A stretch of DNA of 45,574 nt, taken from assembly GCA_017615835.1 (NCBI GenBank), contig JAFZZI010000010.1, positions 1 to 45,574 of the forward strand, read 5' to 3'. Position 1 is the first letter of the stretch. Every line of letters begins with the position of its first letter. This document shows, piece by piece, positions 32,803 through 42,302 of the stretch. The notes under the pieces were generated by a model. The model was not told where the DNA came from. It ran no database searches and was given only the letters and a program-made list of their open reading frames with translations. The stretch is from Bacteroidaceae bacterium. Its GTDB lineage: Bacteria; Bacteroidota; Bacteroidia; Bacteroidales; Bacteroidaceae. A program made the translations under genes and the position numbers.

Positions 32803-34143
32803 ATGAAACGTTTGGTCTTGACCTTGTTCAATGTGTTGATGTATGTCTCTGCCATTTTCGGGCAGGTTCTGCTGACAGACAAAACTCTTCGTGCGGACTA
32901 CATATTCTCCGGCAATTCGGGCTGTTATAACATCAGTCTCGATGAATTGAGCTCTTATAGTGGGTGGTCAGGCCGCAGCGTAAATATGGATAGGGTCTTC
33001 CAGCAAGGCAACGGTCAGATACGCATGACTGATGCTGCGTCTGGCAAGTTGCTGTATATCAACTCTTTCAGTACACTGTTTCAGGAATGGCTCTGTACTG
33101 AAGAGGCCGTCAATGTGAGCAAGAGTTTTGAGAATGTTTTCCTGTTGCCGATGCCATCTGAAAAAGTTGATGTCACCGTAGAATTATATGACACTCACAA
33201 TAAGGTAACGGCTTCCCTGACACATCGGGTAGATCCCAAGGATATCCTGATACGACCAAATGTAAATGAAGTTCCAGAATATACCTATATTTGGAAAGGA
33301 GGCACTCCTGCCGAGTGTATTGATGTTGTCATTCTGCCGGAAGGATATACGTCGTCTGAGATGGAGCTTTTCATGAAGGATGCGGCCTTGGCTGTCGGGA
33401 GCATTTTCAGCCATTCTCCGTTTGGAAGTTTCAAAGATCGGTTCAATTTCCTTGCGGTACAGTTGCCTTCACGGGAAAGCGGGGTCAGTATCCCTCATGA
33501 AGGAATCTGGAAGGACACCGCCCTGAAATCGCACTTTGATACATTCTACTCTAACAGATATCTCACCACATTACGTCTGGGACAGATGCACGATCTGTTG
33601 GCGGGTGTGCCATACGAGCATATAATTATTCTGGCCAATACCGACAACTACGGCGGTGGTGGAATATTCAACTCCTATACTCTGACCACTGCACATCACC
33701 GCGACTTTGCTCCTGTGGTAGTCCATGAGTTTGGGCACAGTTTCGGCGGACTGGCCGATGAGTATTATTATGACGACCAGTATGAAAACTATTACAATTC
33801 TGAGACAGAACCTTGGGAACGTAACATAACGACGCTGGTCGATTTTGAAAGCAAGTGGAAGGATATGATAGAACCTGCGACGGTAATACCAACCCCTATG
33901 CCTGTGGCAAATCCTAATCTGGTCAATTCCGAAAACGAAGATGCTGTCAGGGCGCTGCCTTCCGTTGGGTTGTATGAAGGGGGAGGGTATATGTCTAAAG
34001 GGGTGTGGAGGGGCTCATTTGACTGTAGGATGCACACAAACAAATGTAACGGATTCTGCCCCGTCTGCAGGAATATCCTGGAAAGAATTATAAGGTTTTA
34101 TACTGAGGACTTGGGGGGATGCCAGATTGACGTATCAGAATAG
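32803..34143 (+). CDS. Secreted M64-family metallopeptidase
   Basis: This 446-residue protein (from ATG 32803; a GTG at 32797 is possible) has a signal peptide ending near FGQ21. It has an M64 N-terminal beta domain (about 22-155) and a catalytic domain (about 160-440). The zinc site is HEFGHSFGGLADEY at 308-321, with H308, H312 and probably D319 as ligands and E309 as catalyst. VILPEGYTSSEMELF around 180 is the typical entry to the domain. The family takes its name from an IgA-cleaving protease of Clostridium ramosum; the Bacteroidales substrates are largely unknown. The 3' end overlaps ygiQ by 9 bases tail to tail. Confidence 0.9.
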   Translation: MKRLVLTLFNVLMYVSAIFGQVLLTDKTLRADYIFSGNSGCYNISLDELSSYSGWSGRSVNMDRVFQQGNGQIRMTDAASGKLLYINSFSTLFQEWLCTEEAVNVSKSFENVFLLPMPSEKVDVTVELYDTHNKVTASLTHRVDPKDILIRPNVNEVPEYTYIWKGGTPAECIDVVILPEGYTSSEMELFMKDAALAVGSIFSHSPFGSFKDRFNFLAVQLPSRESGVSIPHEGIWKDTALKSHFDTFYSNRYLTTLRLGQMHDLLAGVPYEHIIILANTDNYGGGGIFNSYTLTTAHHRDFAPVVVHEFGHSFGGLADEYYYDDQYENYYNSETEPWERNITTLVDFESKWKDMIEPATVIPTPMPVANPNLVNSENEDAVRALPSVGLYEGGGYMSKGVWRGSFDCRMHTNKCNGFCPVCRNILERIIRFYTEDLGGCQIDVSE

Positions 34144-35937
34144 TTCCTTTATCAGGTCCGCTCTTCCGATTCTCTTCAGTTCATTAGTCAGCATTCGTCT
34201 CTGTGACGGCTCGTACCAGAAGAAGAATTGTCTCTGAGCCTGTTTCTGTCTTGGATCACGGGCGCAGTACACTTCCTGCATTGTATATGGGTTTATTCCC
34301 GTGCAGAACATTTCGGTACTAAGCGTCATCGGTGTGGGGGTGAAATCCTGAATCTGTTCCAGGTGGAAATCCATCCGTTTTGTTATTACTGCCAGTTCAG
34401 CCATGTCTTCTTCAGTACATCCGGGGTGGCTGCTTATGAAATAGGGTATCAGCTGCTGTTTCAGTCCGACATCGCGGTTTACATCGTCAAATATCTTTCT
34501 GAATTGGTTGAACTGACTGAATGAAGGTTTGCGCATCAGGTTCAAAACCCTGTCGGAAGTGTGTTCAGGTGCAACTTTCAGACGGCCGCTGACATGCTTG
34601 GAAATCAGTTCGCGGGCATAGTCAATATGGGAACGGTCAATAATCGGATTACCGCTACGGTGCAGAATTATGTCATACCTGATTCCGCTGCCAATACTTA
34701 TTTTCTTTACTCCAGTCACCGCTGAAGCAGCACGGTAAAGGTCAATAAGCGGTCTGAGGTCAGTGTTCAGGTTCGGACATATCTTTGGGTGGAGACAAGT
34801 GGGACGCCTGCACTTCTCGCACAATGTTTTGTCCCTGCCTGAGATGGCGTACATGTTGGCGGAAGGCCCTCCCAGGTCGGAGATGTGGCCTTTGAAGTCT
34901 TCCATCTGAGTAATAGCTTTTACCTCGCGAAGAATACTCTCCTTGCTTCGGCTGACAATCTGTTTGCCCTGATGGGCCGAAATTGTGCAGAAAGCGCAGC
35001 CTCCGAAACACCCTCTGTGAATGGTTACCGAATGTCGGATCATCTCGAAAGCAGGTATGCGTTTGCCGGCATAACGGGGGTGAGGCATGCGTGTGAACGG
35101 GAGATCATATACGGCATCCAGTTCTGCTGTTGTCATCGGCTCGTAAGGAGGGTTTACCACAACAAAACTGTTTCCGCTTTTTTGTATAATCCGGTTCGCG
35201 TGAATGCGATTCGACTCTTCCTCGATAACCCTGAAGTTTTCAGCCTGTGCCTTCCTGTCATTGAGGCATTTTTCAAATGAATTAAGCACCCTGTCATCCG
35301 GCTTTTCGCCTTCCGGTATCTCCCTGCATACGAATGCCACCTGTGGCTGAAGTACTATCTCCTCGGGATGCCCTCGACGGATGGCGTCTGCAATGGCCGT
35401 CATAGGTTTCTCTCCCATGCCATAAACAAGCCAATCGGCTCCACTTTCAAGAAGAATACTCTGACGAATGCGATTCTGCCAGTAATCGTAGTGGGCAAGT
35501 CTTCGCATAGAAGCCTCGATGCCTCCAAGTACTACAGGCACATCTGGAAAAATGCTTTTAAGAGCTTTTGTATAGACTATCGAAGGATAATCCGGTCGTG
35601 CGGAGTGGCGGCCATCGGGCGTATAGGCATCTTCCGAGCGTAGTCTCTTTCCCGCAGTATAACGGTTTACCATAGAGTCCATAGCTCCGGCCGACACTCC
35701 GAAATACAGGTTCGGACGACCAAGTTTCCTGAAGTCCCGAAGGTCATCCTGCCAGTTTGGCTGAGGAACTATAGCTACACGTAACCCCTGTGCTTCCAAC
35801 ACCCTGCCGATGACGGCGGTTCCGAACGTGGGATGGTCAACGTATGCATCTCCGCTGAAAAGTATGACGTCAAGGCTGTCCCAACCCAGACGTTCGCACT
35901 CCTTGCGGGTGGTGGGCAACCAGACTCCAGATGTCAT
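34135..35937 (-). CDS. ygiQ: YgiQ-family radical SAM protein
   Basis: This 600-residue protein has the N-terminal YgiQ domain (LGWDSLDVILFSGDAYVDHP) and a radical SAM core. The 4Fe-4S motif is C310-x3-C314-x2-C317 in HRGCFGGCAFCTIS. Further Cys in CEKCRRPTCLHPKIC and the C-terminal DUF3362-type segment match the family. Radical SAM enzymes cleave S-adenosylmethionine to a radical; the reaction of YgiQ is not established. The ATG overlaps the stop of the preceding 106-residue gene (ATGA). Confidence 0.93.
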   Translation of the reverse strand: MTSGVWLPTTRKECERLGWDSLDVILFSGDAYVDHPTFGTAVIGRVLEAQGLRVAIVPQPNWQDDLRDFRKLGRPNLYFGVSAGAMDSMVNRYTAGKRLRSEDAYTPDGRHSARPDYPSIVYTKALKSIFPDVPVVLGGIEASMRRLAHYDYWQNRIRQSILLESGADWLVYGMGEKPMTAIADAIRRGHPEEIVLQPQVAFVCREIPEGEKPDDRVLNSFEKCLNDRKAQAENFRVIEEESNRIHANRIIQKSGNSFVVVNPPYEPMTTAELDAVYDLPFTRMPHPRYAGKRIPAFEMIRHSVTIHRGCFGGCAFCTISAHQGKQIVSRSKESILREVKAITQMEDFKGHISDLGGPSANMYAISGRDKTLCEKCRRPTCLHPKICPNLNTDLRPLIDLYRAASAVTGVKKISIGSGIRYDIILHRSGNPIIDRSHIDYARELISKHVSGRLKVAPEHTSDRVLNLMRKPSFSQFNQFRKIFDDVNRDVGLKQQLIPYFISSHPGCTEEDMAELAVITKRMDFHLEQIQDFTPTPMTLSTEMFCTGINPYTMQEVYCARDPRQKQAQRQFFFWYEPSQRRMLTNELKRIGRADLIKELF

Positions 35938-36254
35938 TTTTCAGGAATTTCGTCATGTTCAGGGTTCTCTTTGGACCAGTTCTCATATAGAACCAACAGA
36001 TTTTCCAGTCCTAAACTCTTCATGTCTTTGTGATAGAGTACGTCGATGCATAGGTCAATAAGATCTCTGTCTGTTCCGGCTGAAGTCAGAAGCGAGCGCA
36101 CATTCAGACGGAGCTTGTCCAACGCGGTCTCAGTAACTATGCCGTTACTGTCCACCAACCATTGGAACAGAGAGTATTTCCGTATGGTTCTCAGGTTGTC
36201 GTCCGATACCTCAATCCAGCGGGTAGCCGATTTGTTAGCTTGAATTCTATACAT
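35934..36254 (-). CDS. Hypothetical 106-residue protein
   Basis: I do not recognise this family. The protein is mixed charged and hydrophobic, without a signal peptide or membrane segment, so it is probably cytoplasmic and helical (KYSLFQWLVDSNG, TDRDLIDLCIDVLYHK, LGLENLLVLYENW). It sits 12 bases after the amidase gene and overlaps ygiQ by four bases, so it is a genuine operon member. The Asp/Glu-rich C-terminus (KENPEHDEIPEK) is likely disordered. Confidence 0.75.
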   Translation of the reverse strand: MYRIQANKSATRWIEVSDDNLRTIRKYSLFQWLVDSNGIVTETALDKLRLNVRSLLTSAGTDRDLIDLCIDVLYHKDMKSLGLENLLVLYENWSKENPEHDEIPEK

Positions 36255-36266
36255 AGTGCATTGCTG

Positions 36267-39164
36267 TTATCTCATCAAATAGCTTATCAGTGAGGACATT
36301 ACCTTCGTTCTTATCTTTTCGCCCCTCAAACTCTCAAATGGAAATCCCAGAGTAACAGTGTTTTTCTTCCTGTCATTCTGGCCGACACCTGCGCAGAATC
36401 TGCTGTCCGTATAGGCAAAAATCGCAATTGCGCCGGATACTGGCTCAATCACGTCCGGATGTGTCAGCTGGTACACCTCCTCACCCTGTTCAGTTACCAG
36501 ACTGTATTCATCACCCAATCCTTTAACTGACTTTTCTGAATTGCTCTTTATTGAACCGCTCCAGGTGAATCCAAGAATGTCAGATGCGAATCGTCTGCCC
36601 TCGGCAGTTGAACAAAGGTCGCTGCCGACATATGAGCCGCTGACCAGCAGCCTTCCCCCATTTATGCAGTAATCTCTTACCATCTGCATCAATATCGGAG
36701 GGAATGTCCTGAAGTCGTTACCCATTATAGTATCATTGGGCGTGCGTTTCTGCAAACCAAGTATCAGGTCGGTCAGAGGATAGTCTTTGAGCATGACCAG
36801 ACTGTCCTGTACTGCTTCGCGGCTGCATGAGACAAAGGAATATTCCTTTCCGGCTGCAATTGACATACCGTGGATAAACGGATAGTTGAACGTGTTGCCG
36901 GTAAGCAGTGTGCCATCCAGTTCATCTCCGCTGAAACCCAGTTCTTCCTCTTCCGACATCAGGACGTGGCTTCGGTCAAAGACTTTCTGTATACCACAGA
37001 ATATCGGAGATGACATATACTGTACACCAGCGTCGGCCTCCAGGTCAAACCCAAGTCTTGATGACGATTCAACCGTAGCTGGCCCGCTCAGTCTCTGAAA
37101 TCCGTTCACCACAAGGATTGTCCCTTTTGCGCGGTTGTTGAGACATGCGGACAAGGTTTCGGATGGCATGCTCTGACCGCCTCCATTCAAAGCGGTAACC
37201 TTGAAACTGTAAACGTGTCCCGGTTCAGGAACCAGTTCGTAATAGGGGTGTCGCACGGCAATTCCGTTGTCGAAAGCAAGACCGTCAATGCTGGTGTAAA
37301 CAACATATCCGTCAGGTCTTGCCGATGGTTCAATCGGATCATATACAGGCTGCCATGACAGAGTCAGCGAGCGGTTTTCCTTGTTTTCGGTAATCATGAA
37401 ATGATCCACTGGCAGGGGTTGTACGGTATACTGCAGTCCGTGCATGAAAGACACATATTTCAGTATTGACTTGTAAATGGCCCGTGATGTCACGAAACGG
37501 AAGGTGGGGTCGAAGGCATATTTCAAGTCGTAGAAGTTCTGGTGGGATAGAAGTTCCAGCAACGTTGAAGGCATCTGTGGCTCGCGGCTTTCACAATAAT
37601 TCCCATCCAAGACTCCACGTATTGTCCATGGCCTTCCTGATGCTGCCTCAATGTCGCGCTTCAGCTCACTTAGTACCTGATCAGCAAGGTCACGGGAAAC
37701 GTCGCGGGTCAGGCCGGTGGCCAGAATCCCGTCTTTCTTCTGTGTAGTGCATATTCCCAGTGAACCGACAATGCTGTCACCAAGACGAACTCCCGCATCA
37801 GTGTGGAGGGCAAAAGACAACTCTATCGGAACGTTTGCTCCTGATTCTGTAGGATTGAATATTGATCCTCCCGAAAGCCAGTTCGTCATTCTGGGACGTG
37901 TCTGGATGTCTTCGTTGTAGTCGTCAAGACCGTCATATTTGAGAAATACCGAATCGGGAGCGCCGCTGAATTTTGCGTAATAGCGGGAGCCTTCAAGATA
38001 TCTCGCCTTGCCGCTTAGAGAGCCTCCGCGTTCCTCGTTCCCTATTCCGCCACCGAAACGTACGGCATCGGCGCATATCAAACCCTCTTCAGAACTGTTG
38101 TTGTCAAGCACTACCATGGCCTTTTCACTGCGTCCCTTCTCGAATCTGAACGTACCCAGATATACCCATGTATCCCCTCCAATCTTCTGGTTTACACGGA
38201 ATGTGGTTTCTCCTCCTTGATGAAAAACCGTGTATCGTGCATCGGAGACGCTGTTACTGAAAGTGTGGTATGTGACATAAACGGAATAGTTGCCGCTCTT
38301 CGGGATTTCAGGACTCCAGGTCACCGATGCTGACTCGGACGATCTGCCACTGCCGCTTCCAACCACCCTCACAGTTGCCGAACTGTCGTTTACTATTCTC
38401 CCGAAACGAGGCGAATATCCATTTGTCCGGACCGACTTCCATCTGTTTCCGCGCGAGTTCTGTTCCTGATAACTTTTTCGTCCTGACTGGTCGTCTGTCA
38501 CGACACAGTCGGTTTGCCAGTCACGCTCTCGCATGGCAGTCACCACGGCTCCGGCATTTTCGAGCATGGGAATCAGGTAGGGATAGACAAACGACTGAGA
38601 GAGCAGATCTTCCCTTGTACACCACAAGGCAGGACGCTGCCACTTCCAAATCTGTTTTTCGCGGTTGTCGAAATAGTAGCCGTGACTTGGTGTGACAGAC
38701 AGATGCACTCCACCCAAGCCCCTTGTTACATGGAACGCTTTAGTCTCGTTGGTAATCCAAGGTGTTCCGGTGTATCTCGTGCCATTCCACAGCATCTCCT
38801 GATCAATGTAGGGTCTGTACCTGTTTGGAATCAGACTTTCAATCTCCTTGTTGTTGCTGTAGACAAGAATGCGGTAGCTTCTGAATGAATCGGGCAGTAC
38901 CTTCTTCACTCCGTCCCTGATCCGCTCTACTATGGCTGTTCTGAACTGCTGACGCGAGAAGTTGTCACTCAATGTTATTGTGACGGTCTTGTTCCTATGG
39001 TTGAAAGTGCAACTCTTTACCGACACTTTGCGTATGTCGGCAGGACACTCGTAGCTGTCAAAGTACTCGTTTATCCGCGAACGCGCCAAAGCGTCGCCAC
39101 CCTGAGCGTAGGCAACAACCGCAATAAACAGGACAAACAGGACTGATGCAAGTCTTTTGCCCAT
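36267..39164 (-). CDS. Secreted amidase-like protein with inserted golvesin-like domain and FN3 module
   Basis: Read from ATG 39164, the 965-residue protein starts with a clear signal peptide (MGKRLASVLFVLFIAVVAYA); an ATG at 39185 adds seven residues. Pieces of an N-acetylmuramoyl-L-alanine amidase (Amidase_3) fold are seen: H161 in TPSHGYYFD, YLIPMLENAGAVVTAMRERD, then after a gap H454 in SFALHTDAG and E537 in STLLELLSHQNFYD. Between them (about 260-373) lies a golvesin-C-terminal-like module (YSVYVTYHT, VYLGTFRFEKG, ICADAVRF). A fibronectin-III-like module (about 595-680) and a C-terminal Rossmann-like domain (about 685-940, GGRLLVSGSYVGSD) follow. Such proteins are often labelled xanthan lyase without biochemical support. 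A cell-wall or glycan role is inferred. Confidence 0.8.
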   Translation of the reverse strand: MGKRLASVLFVLFIAVVAYAQGGDALARSRINEYFDSYECPADIRKVSVKSCTFNHRNKTVTITLSDNFSRQQFRTAIVERIRDGVKKVLPDSFRSYRILVYSNNKEIESLIPNRYRPYIDQEMLWNGTRYTGTPWITNETKAFHVTRGLGGVHLSVTPSHGYYFDNREKQIWKWQRPALWCTREDLLSQSFVYPYLIPMLENAGAVVTAMRERDWQTDCVVTDDQSGRKSYQEQNSRGNRWKSVRTNGYSPRFGRIVNDSSATVRVVGSGSGRSSESASVTWSPEIPKSGNYSVYVTYHTFSNSVSDARYTVFHQGGETTFRVNQKIGGDTWVYLGTFRFEKGRSEKAMVVLDNNSSEEGLICADAVRFGGGIGNEERGGSLSGKARYLEGSRYYAKFSGAPDSVFLKYDGLDDYNEDIQTRPRMTNWLSGGSIFNPTESGANVPIELSFALHTDAGVRLGDSIVGSLGICTTQKKDGILATGLTRDVSRDLADQVLSELKRDIEAASGRPWTIRGVLDGNYCESREPQMPSTLLELLSHQNFYDLKYAFDPTFRFVTSRAIYKSILKYVSFMHGLQYTVQPLPVDHFMITENKENRSLTLSWQPVYDPIEPSARPDGYVVYTSIDGLAFDNGIAVRHPYYELVPEPGHVYSFKVTALNGGGQSMPSETLSACLNNRAKGTILVVNGFQRLSGPATVESSSRLGFDLEADAGVQYMSSPIFCGIQKVFDRSHVLMSEEEELGFSGDELDGTLLTGNTFNYPFIHGMSIAAGKEYSFVSCSREAVQDSLVMLKDYPLTDLILGLQKRTPNDTIMGNDFRTFPPILMQMVRDYCINGGRLLVSGSYVGSDLCSTAEGRRFASDILGFTWSGSIKSNSEKSVKGLGDEYSLVTEQGEEVYQLTHPDVIEPVSGAIAIFAYTDSRFCAGVGQNDRKKNTVTLGFPFESLRGEKIRTKVMSSLISYLMR

Positions 39165-39201
39165 GATTTGGTTTTTCAAACGCATTAACCTCCAGAGGTT
39201 C

Positions 39202-39477
39202 TTATTTGGCTTTCAAGCCTTCTATTTTCCTGACGATGTCATCAATGTTTTTGTTGAAGTCGGAGTACAGCGTCTTGTAGTACTTGGCTGCGTTTCCCGG
39301 TTCAGTGTGGTTGATTCTCTTGACAAATTCAGCATCTGTCTCCAGAAGTTCGTTTATCAGTTCCAAAACCTTTTCCTTGTCAATGCCCGGTGAATACTGG
39401 TAACGTATGAAGCATTCCGAGACCAACTCGCCTATGATGCAGTCTATGTTCTTTTTCAGTTGTTTTCTGCTCGCCAT
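39202..39477 (-). CDS. Hypothetical 91-residue protein, first gene of the leftward operon
   Basis: This is a small, highly charged, helical protein without a signal peptide (MASRKQLKKNIDCIIGELVS; RKIEGLKAK at the end). The sequence looks like a conserved Bacteroidales cytoplasmic protein of unknown function. A consensus-like promoter lies just upstream. The amidase gene follows 37 bases after its stop, so the four leftward genes to ygiQ probably form one transcript. Confidence 0.8.
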   Translation of the reverse strand: MASRKQLKKNIDCIIGELVSECFIRYQYSPGIDKEKVLELINELLETDAEFVKRINHTEPGNAAKYYKTLYSDFNKNIDDIVRKIEGLKAK

Positions 39478-39508
39478 ATTGAATACATTTATTGATTATT
39501 TCTGTTTA

Positions 39509-39539
39509 CAAATATAGTCTAACTGCCCCAAACATACAA
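39509..39539 (-). promoter_or_regulatory. Promoter of the 91-residue protein - amidase - ygiQ operon
   Basis: On the minus strand TTG (39539-39537), a 20-base spacer and TATATTTG (39516-39509) fit the Bacteroidota consensus. The start codon is 31 bases downstream. Confidence 0.5.
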
Positions 39540-39659
39540 GACGTTCCGTAAACTTACCTTGATATATTGTACATTTTAGGCAAAAGTTTGCTCAATTCTG
39601 CATTTTTGGCGAAATTTGCATGACTAACCGGAAACAGAAACTTCATAAAAATACAGAAA

Positions 39660-41300
39660 ATGAAAAGTGCTTTACAGATTGCACGCGCAGCCTATCAGCC
39701 TAAGCTTCCCAAGGCTTTACGCGGTGCATTGAAGGCTGTCGAGGGCGCACCAACACAGTCAGTTGCCAATCAGGACGAAGTCAGGAAACTCTTTCCAAAC
39801 ACTTACGGAATGCCGTATCTGCATTTCGAACCCTCAACAGGGGGAACTTTCAAGAAGAAACTGAATGCCGGTGTGATTCTTTCGGGCGGCCAGGCCCCCG
39901 GTGGACACAACGTTATTGCAGGACTCTTCGACGGACTCAAGTCGCTTGATCCGGACAACCGTCTATATGGCTTTATCCTTGGCCCAGGCGGACTTGTCGA
40001 TCACAAATACATGGAGCTTACCTCTGACATTATAGACGAGTACCGCAATACAGGCGGCTTCGACATAATCGGTTCCGGACGCACCAAACTTGAAAAGAAG
40101 GAACAATTCGACAAGGGTCTTGAGATTCTCAGACAACTTGACATCAAGGCTCTCGTTATAATCGGCGGTGATGATTCAAACACCAATGCATGTGTACTTG
40201 CCGAGTATTACAAGGCCATCGGAGCCGGTGTTCAGGTTATCGGATGTCCCAAGACCATTGACGGTGATCTCAAGAACTCCGAGATTGAGACATCGTTCGG
40301 TTTCGACACAGCCACCAAAGTTTATTCAGAGGTTATCGGCAATATTGAGCGTGACTGCAATTCGGCCAAGAAGTACTGGCATTTTATAAAGCTTATGGGG
40401 CGCAGCGCCAGCCACGTCACCCTTGAGTGTGCCCTTCAGACTCAGCCCAACATCACCTTGATAGGTGAGGAGGTTGAAGCTAAGAATCAGACTCTTGATG
40501 ATGTCGTGACATATATTGCAAAAGCAGTAGTGGCACGCTCCGAGAGAGGTCTCGATTTTGGTACGGTTCTCGTTCCCGAGGGGCTTATCGAGTTTATACC
40601 TGCCATTAAGAGACTCATAGCCGAACTGAATGACCTGATTGCTGCCAATCAGGAAGAATTTGACAAGATTGACGCAGACAGGAAAATATCTTTCATCAAG
40701 TCTCATCTGTCGTCAGACAATGCTGCCATTTTTAACAGCCTTCCCGCAGGTGTGAGCCGTCAGCTTGCTCTTGACCGCGATCCGCACGGAAACGTACAGG
40801 TATCACTTATCGAAACCGAGCAACTGCTTGCAGACATGACAGCGGCCAAGCTTGACGAGTGGAAGAAAGAAGGCAAGTTCAAAGGCAAGTTTGCAACGCA
40901 GCATCATTTCTTCGGGTACGAGGGCCGTTGCGCAGCTCCGTCCAACTTCGATGCCGACTATTGCTACAGTCTTGGCTATAACGCTTCTATGTTGATAGCA
41001 GCCGGAAAGACAGGGTACATGTCGTCAATCAAGAACACCGTAGCTCCTGCCGATCAGTGGATTGCCGGTGGAATACCGATCACCATGATGATGAACATGG
41101 AGAAGCGCAACGGCGAGATGAAACCTGTCATCCGCAAGGCTCTCGTTGAACTTGATGGTGCTCCGTTCAAGGAGTTTGCTGCTCACCGCGACGAGTGGGC
41201 CATAGAAACAGCATTCGTATATCCTGGCCCGATTCAGTACTTCGGTCCTTCCGAGGTCTGTGACCAGCCAACCAAAACCTTGAAACTGGAACATAAGTGA
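39660..41300 (+). CDS. pfp: Pyrophosphate-fructose-6-phosphate 1-phosphotransferase
   Basis: This 546-residue enzyme is of the long PPi-dependent phosphofructokinase clade. It reversibly phosphorylates fructose 6-phosphate with pyrophosphate in glycolysis or gluconeogenesis. The motif GGDDS (169-173) has Asp where ATP enzymes have Gly. PKTIDGDLKN (197-206) carries the Lys typical of PPi use. SGGQAPGGHN (75-84) is the phosphate loop, and MGRSASHVTLECAL binds the sugar phosphate. The divergent 182-base region upstream contains TTTG-like boxes but no clean promoter. The stop overlaps the GH25 start (GTGA). Confidence 0.95.
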   Translation: MKSALQIARAAYQPKLPKALRGALKAVEGAPTQSVANQDEVRKLFPNTYGMPYLHFEPSTGGTFKKKLNAGVILSGGQAPGGHNVIAGLFDGLKSLDPDNRLYGFILGPGGLVDHKYMELTSDIIDEYRNTGGFDIIGSGRTKLEKKEQFDKGLEILRQLDIKALVIIGGDDSNTNACVLAEYYKAIGAGVQVIGCPKTIDGDLKNSEIETSFGFDTATKVYSEVIGNIERDCNSAKKYWHFIKLMGRSASHVTLECALQTQPNITLIGEEVEAKNQTLDDVVTYIAKAVVARSERGLDFGTVLVPEGLIEFIPAIKRLIAELNDLIAANQEEFDKIDADRKISFIKSHLSSDNAAIFNSLPAGVSRQLALDRDPHGNVQVSLIETEQLLADMTAAKLDEWKKEGKFKGKFATQHHFFGYEGRCAAPSNFDADYCYSLGYNASMLIAAGKTGYMSSIKNTVAPADQWIAGGIPITMMMNMEKRNGEMKPVIRKALVELDGAPFKEFAAHRDEWAIETAFVYPGPIQYFGPSEVCDQPTKTLKLEHK

Positions 41301-42175
41301 CCAAATCTGGAACAAATGGGCCCAGTGGTCGGAAAAGAGGGTCTTCCTTACGGCTAAAGGCCAAGGGAAGACCCTCTTCCTCAAAACGGCGTAAAAAGAA
41401 ATCCGCTTCAAAGAGCGAATTTCCCTTGTGGGCACGTCGTTCAGCAACCGTACTCTTTTACTTCGTTGTCTGCTGGCTCGCTTATCTGTTTCTGATAAAA
41501 CCTTATTCTTACCGGTGGAGGCCCTGCTACGGCTCAAAAGAATACGAAGTCTGCATGCCCCACGGCTTCAGCGTCTTCGGAATAGATGTCTCTCATCATC
41601 AGGGAAGCATTGATTGGGACAAAGTGGCCGGAACGTCGCAGAATGAGTATCCTATAAGTTTTGTCATGATCAAGGCGACCGAGGGCGGTGACTTTATGGA
41701 CGAGAACTACGATTCCAACATTGTCAATGCCCGCCGCGTGGGCCTTACTTGCGGGTCGTATCTTTTCTTCAACCCTAAGACAGACCCTGTCGTCCAGACT
41801 GAATTCTTTACGAAAGCCGTCGCTCTGTATCCAGGTGACATCCCGCCTGTAATTGATGTAGAGCAACATGGAGAGTCGCGCGAACTTCTTCAGAAACGGC
41901 TTCTTGAATGTCTCCGTCTTATTGAGAATCATTATGGTGTAAGACCGGTAATTTACACCTCTTATAAGTTCAGACGTCACTATCTTGACAATCCCGCCTT
42001 CGACGACTACCTTTTCTGGATAGCGCATCACTACGTAGAGAAGCTTGCAGACGATGCAGAGTGGACATTTTGGCAGTTTACTGACCGGGGACGTGTGAAT
42101 GGCATCTCAGGTTATACTGATCTCAATACTTTTGCCGGGACCCAGGCCGAGTTCAGGTCGATTCTCGTAAAGTAA
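41297..42175 (+). CDS. Membrane-anchored GH25 lysozyme-like muramidase
   Basis: This 292-residue protein has a strongly basic N-terminus (about 1-40, Lys/Arg/Ser-rich), one membrane helix (about 48-67) and a GH25 domain (about 90-290). Motifs are GIDVSHHQGSIDW with D97, FVMIKATEGGDF, PPVIDVEQ with D187 and E189 as catalytic acids, and TFWQFTDRGRVNGI. GH25 enzymes hydrolyse the MurNAc-GlcNAc bond of peptidoglycan. The start is GTG 41297, overlapping the pfp stop in GTGA; the next Met is too far inside the fold. The type II anchor would place the enzyme in the periplasm. Confidence 0.9.
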   Translation: MTKSGTNGPSGRKRGSSLRLKAKGRPSSSKRRKKKSASKSEFPLWARRSATVLFYFVVCWLAYLFLIKPYSYRWRPCYGSKEYEVCMPHGFSVFGIDVSHHQGSIDWDKVAGTSQNEYPISFVMIKATEGGDFMDENYDSNIVNARRVGLTCGSYLFFNPKTDPVVQTEFFTKAVALYPGDIPPVIDVEQHGESRELLQKRLLECLRLIENHYGVRPVIYTSYKFRRHYLDNPAFDDYLFWIAHHYVEKLADDAEWTFWQFTDRGRVNGISGYTDLNTFAGTQAEFRSILVK

Positions 42176-42302
42176 AGTTACTGCATCATTGTCACATACC
42201 AATCTGATACAGTATGTGGTTTACAGATATCGTGCATTTTCGGCGGTTTTCTGTGACAATTTACCCTATGGACACAGCGAATGTCGGGTTGGATGTAAAA
42301 AA

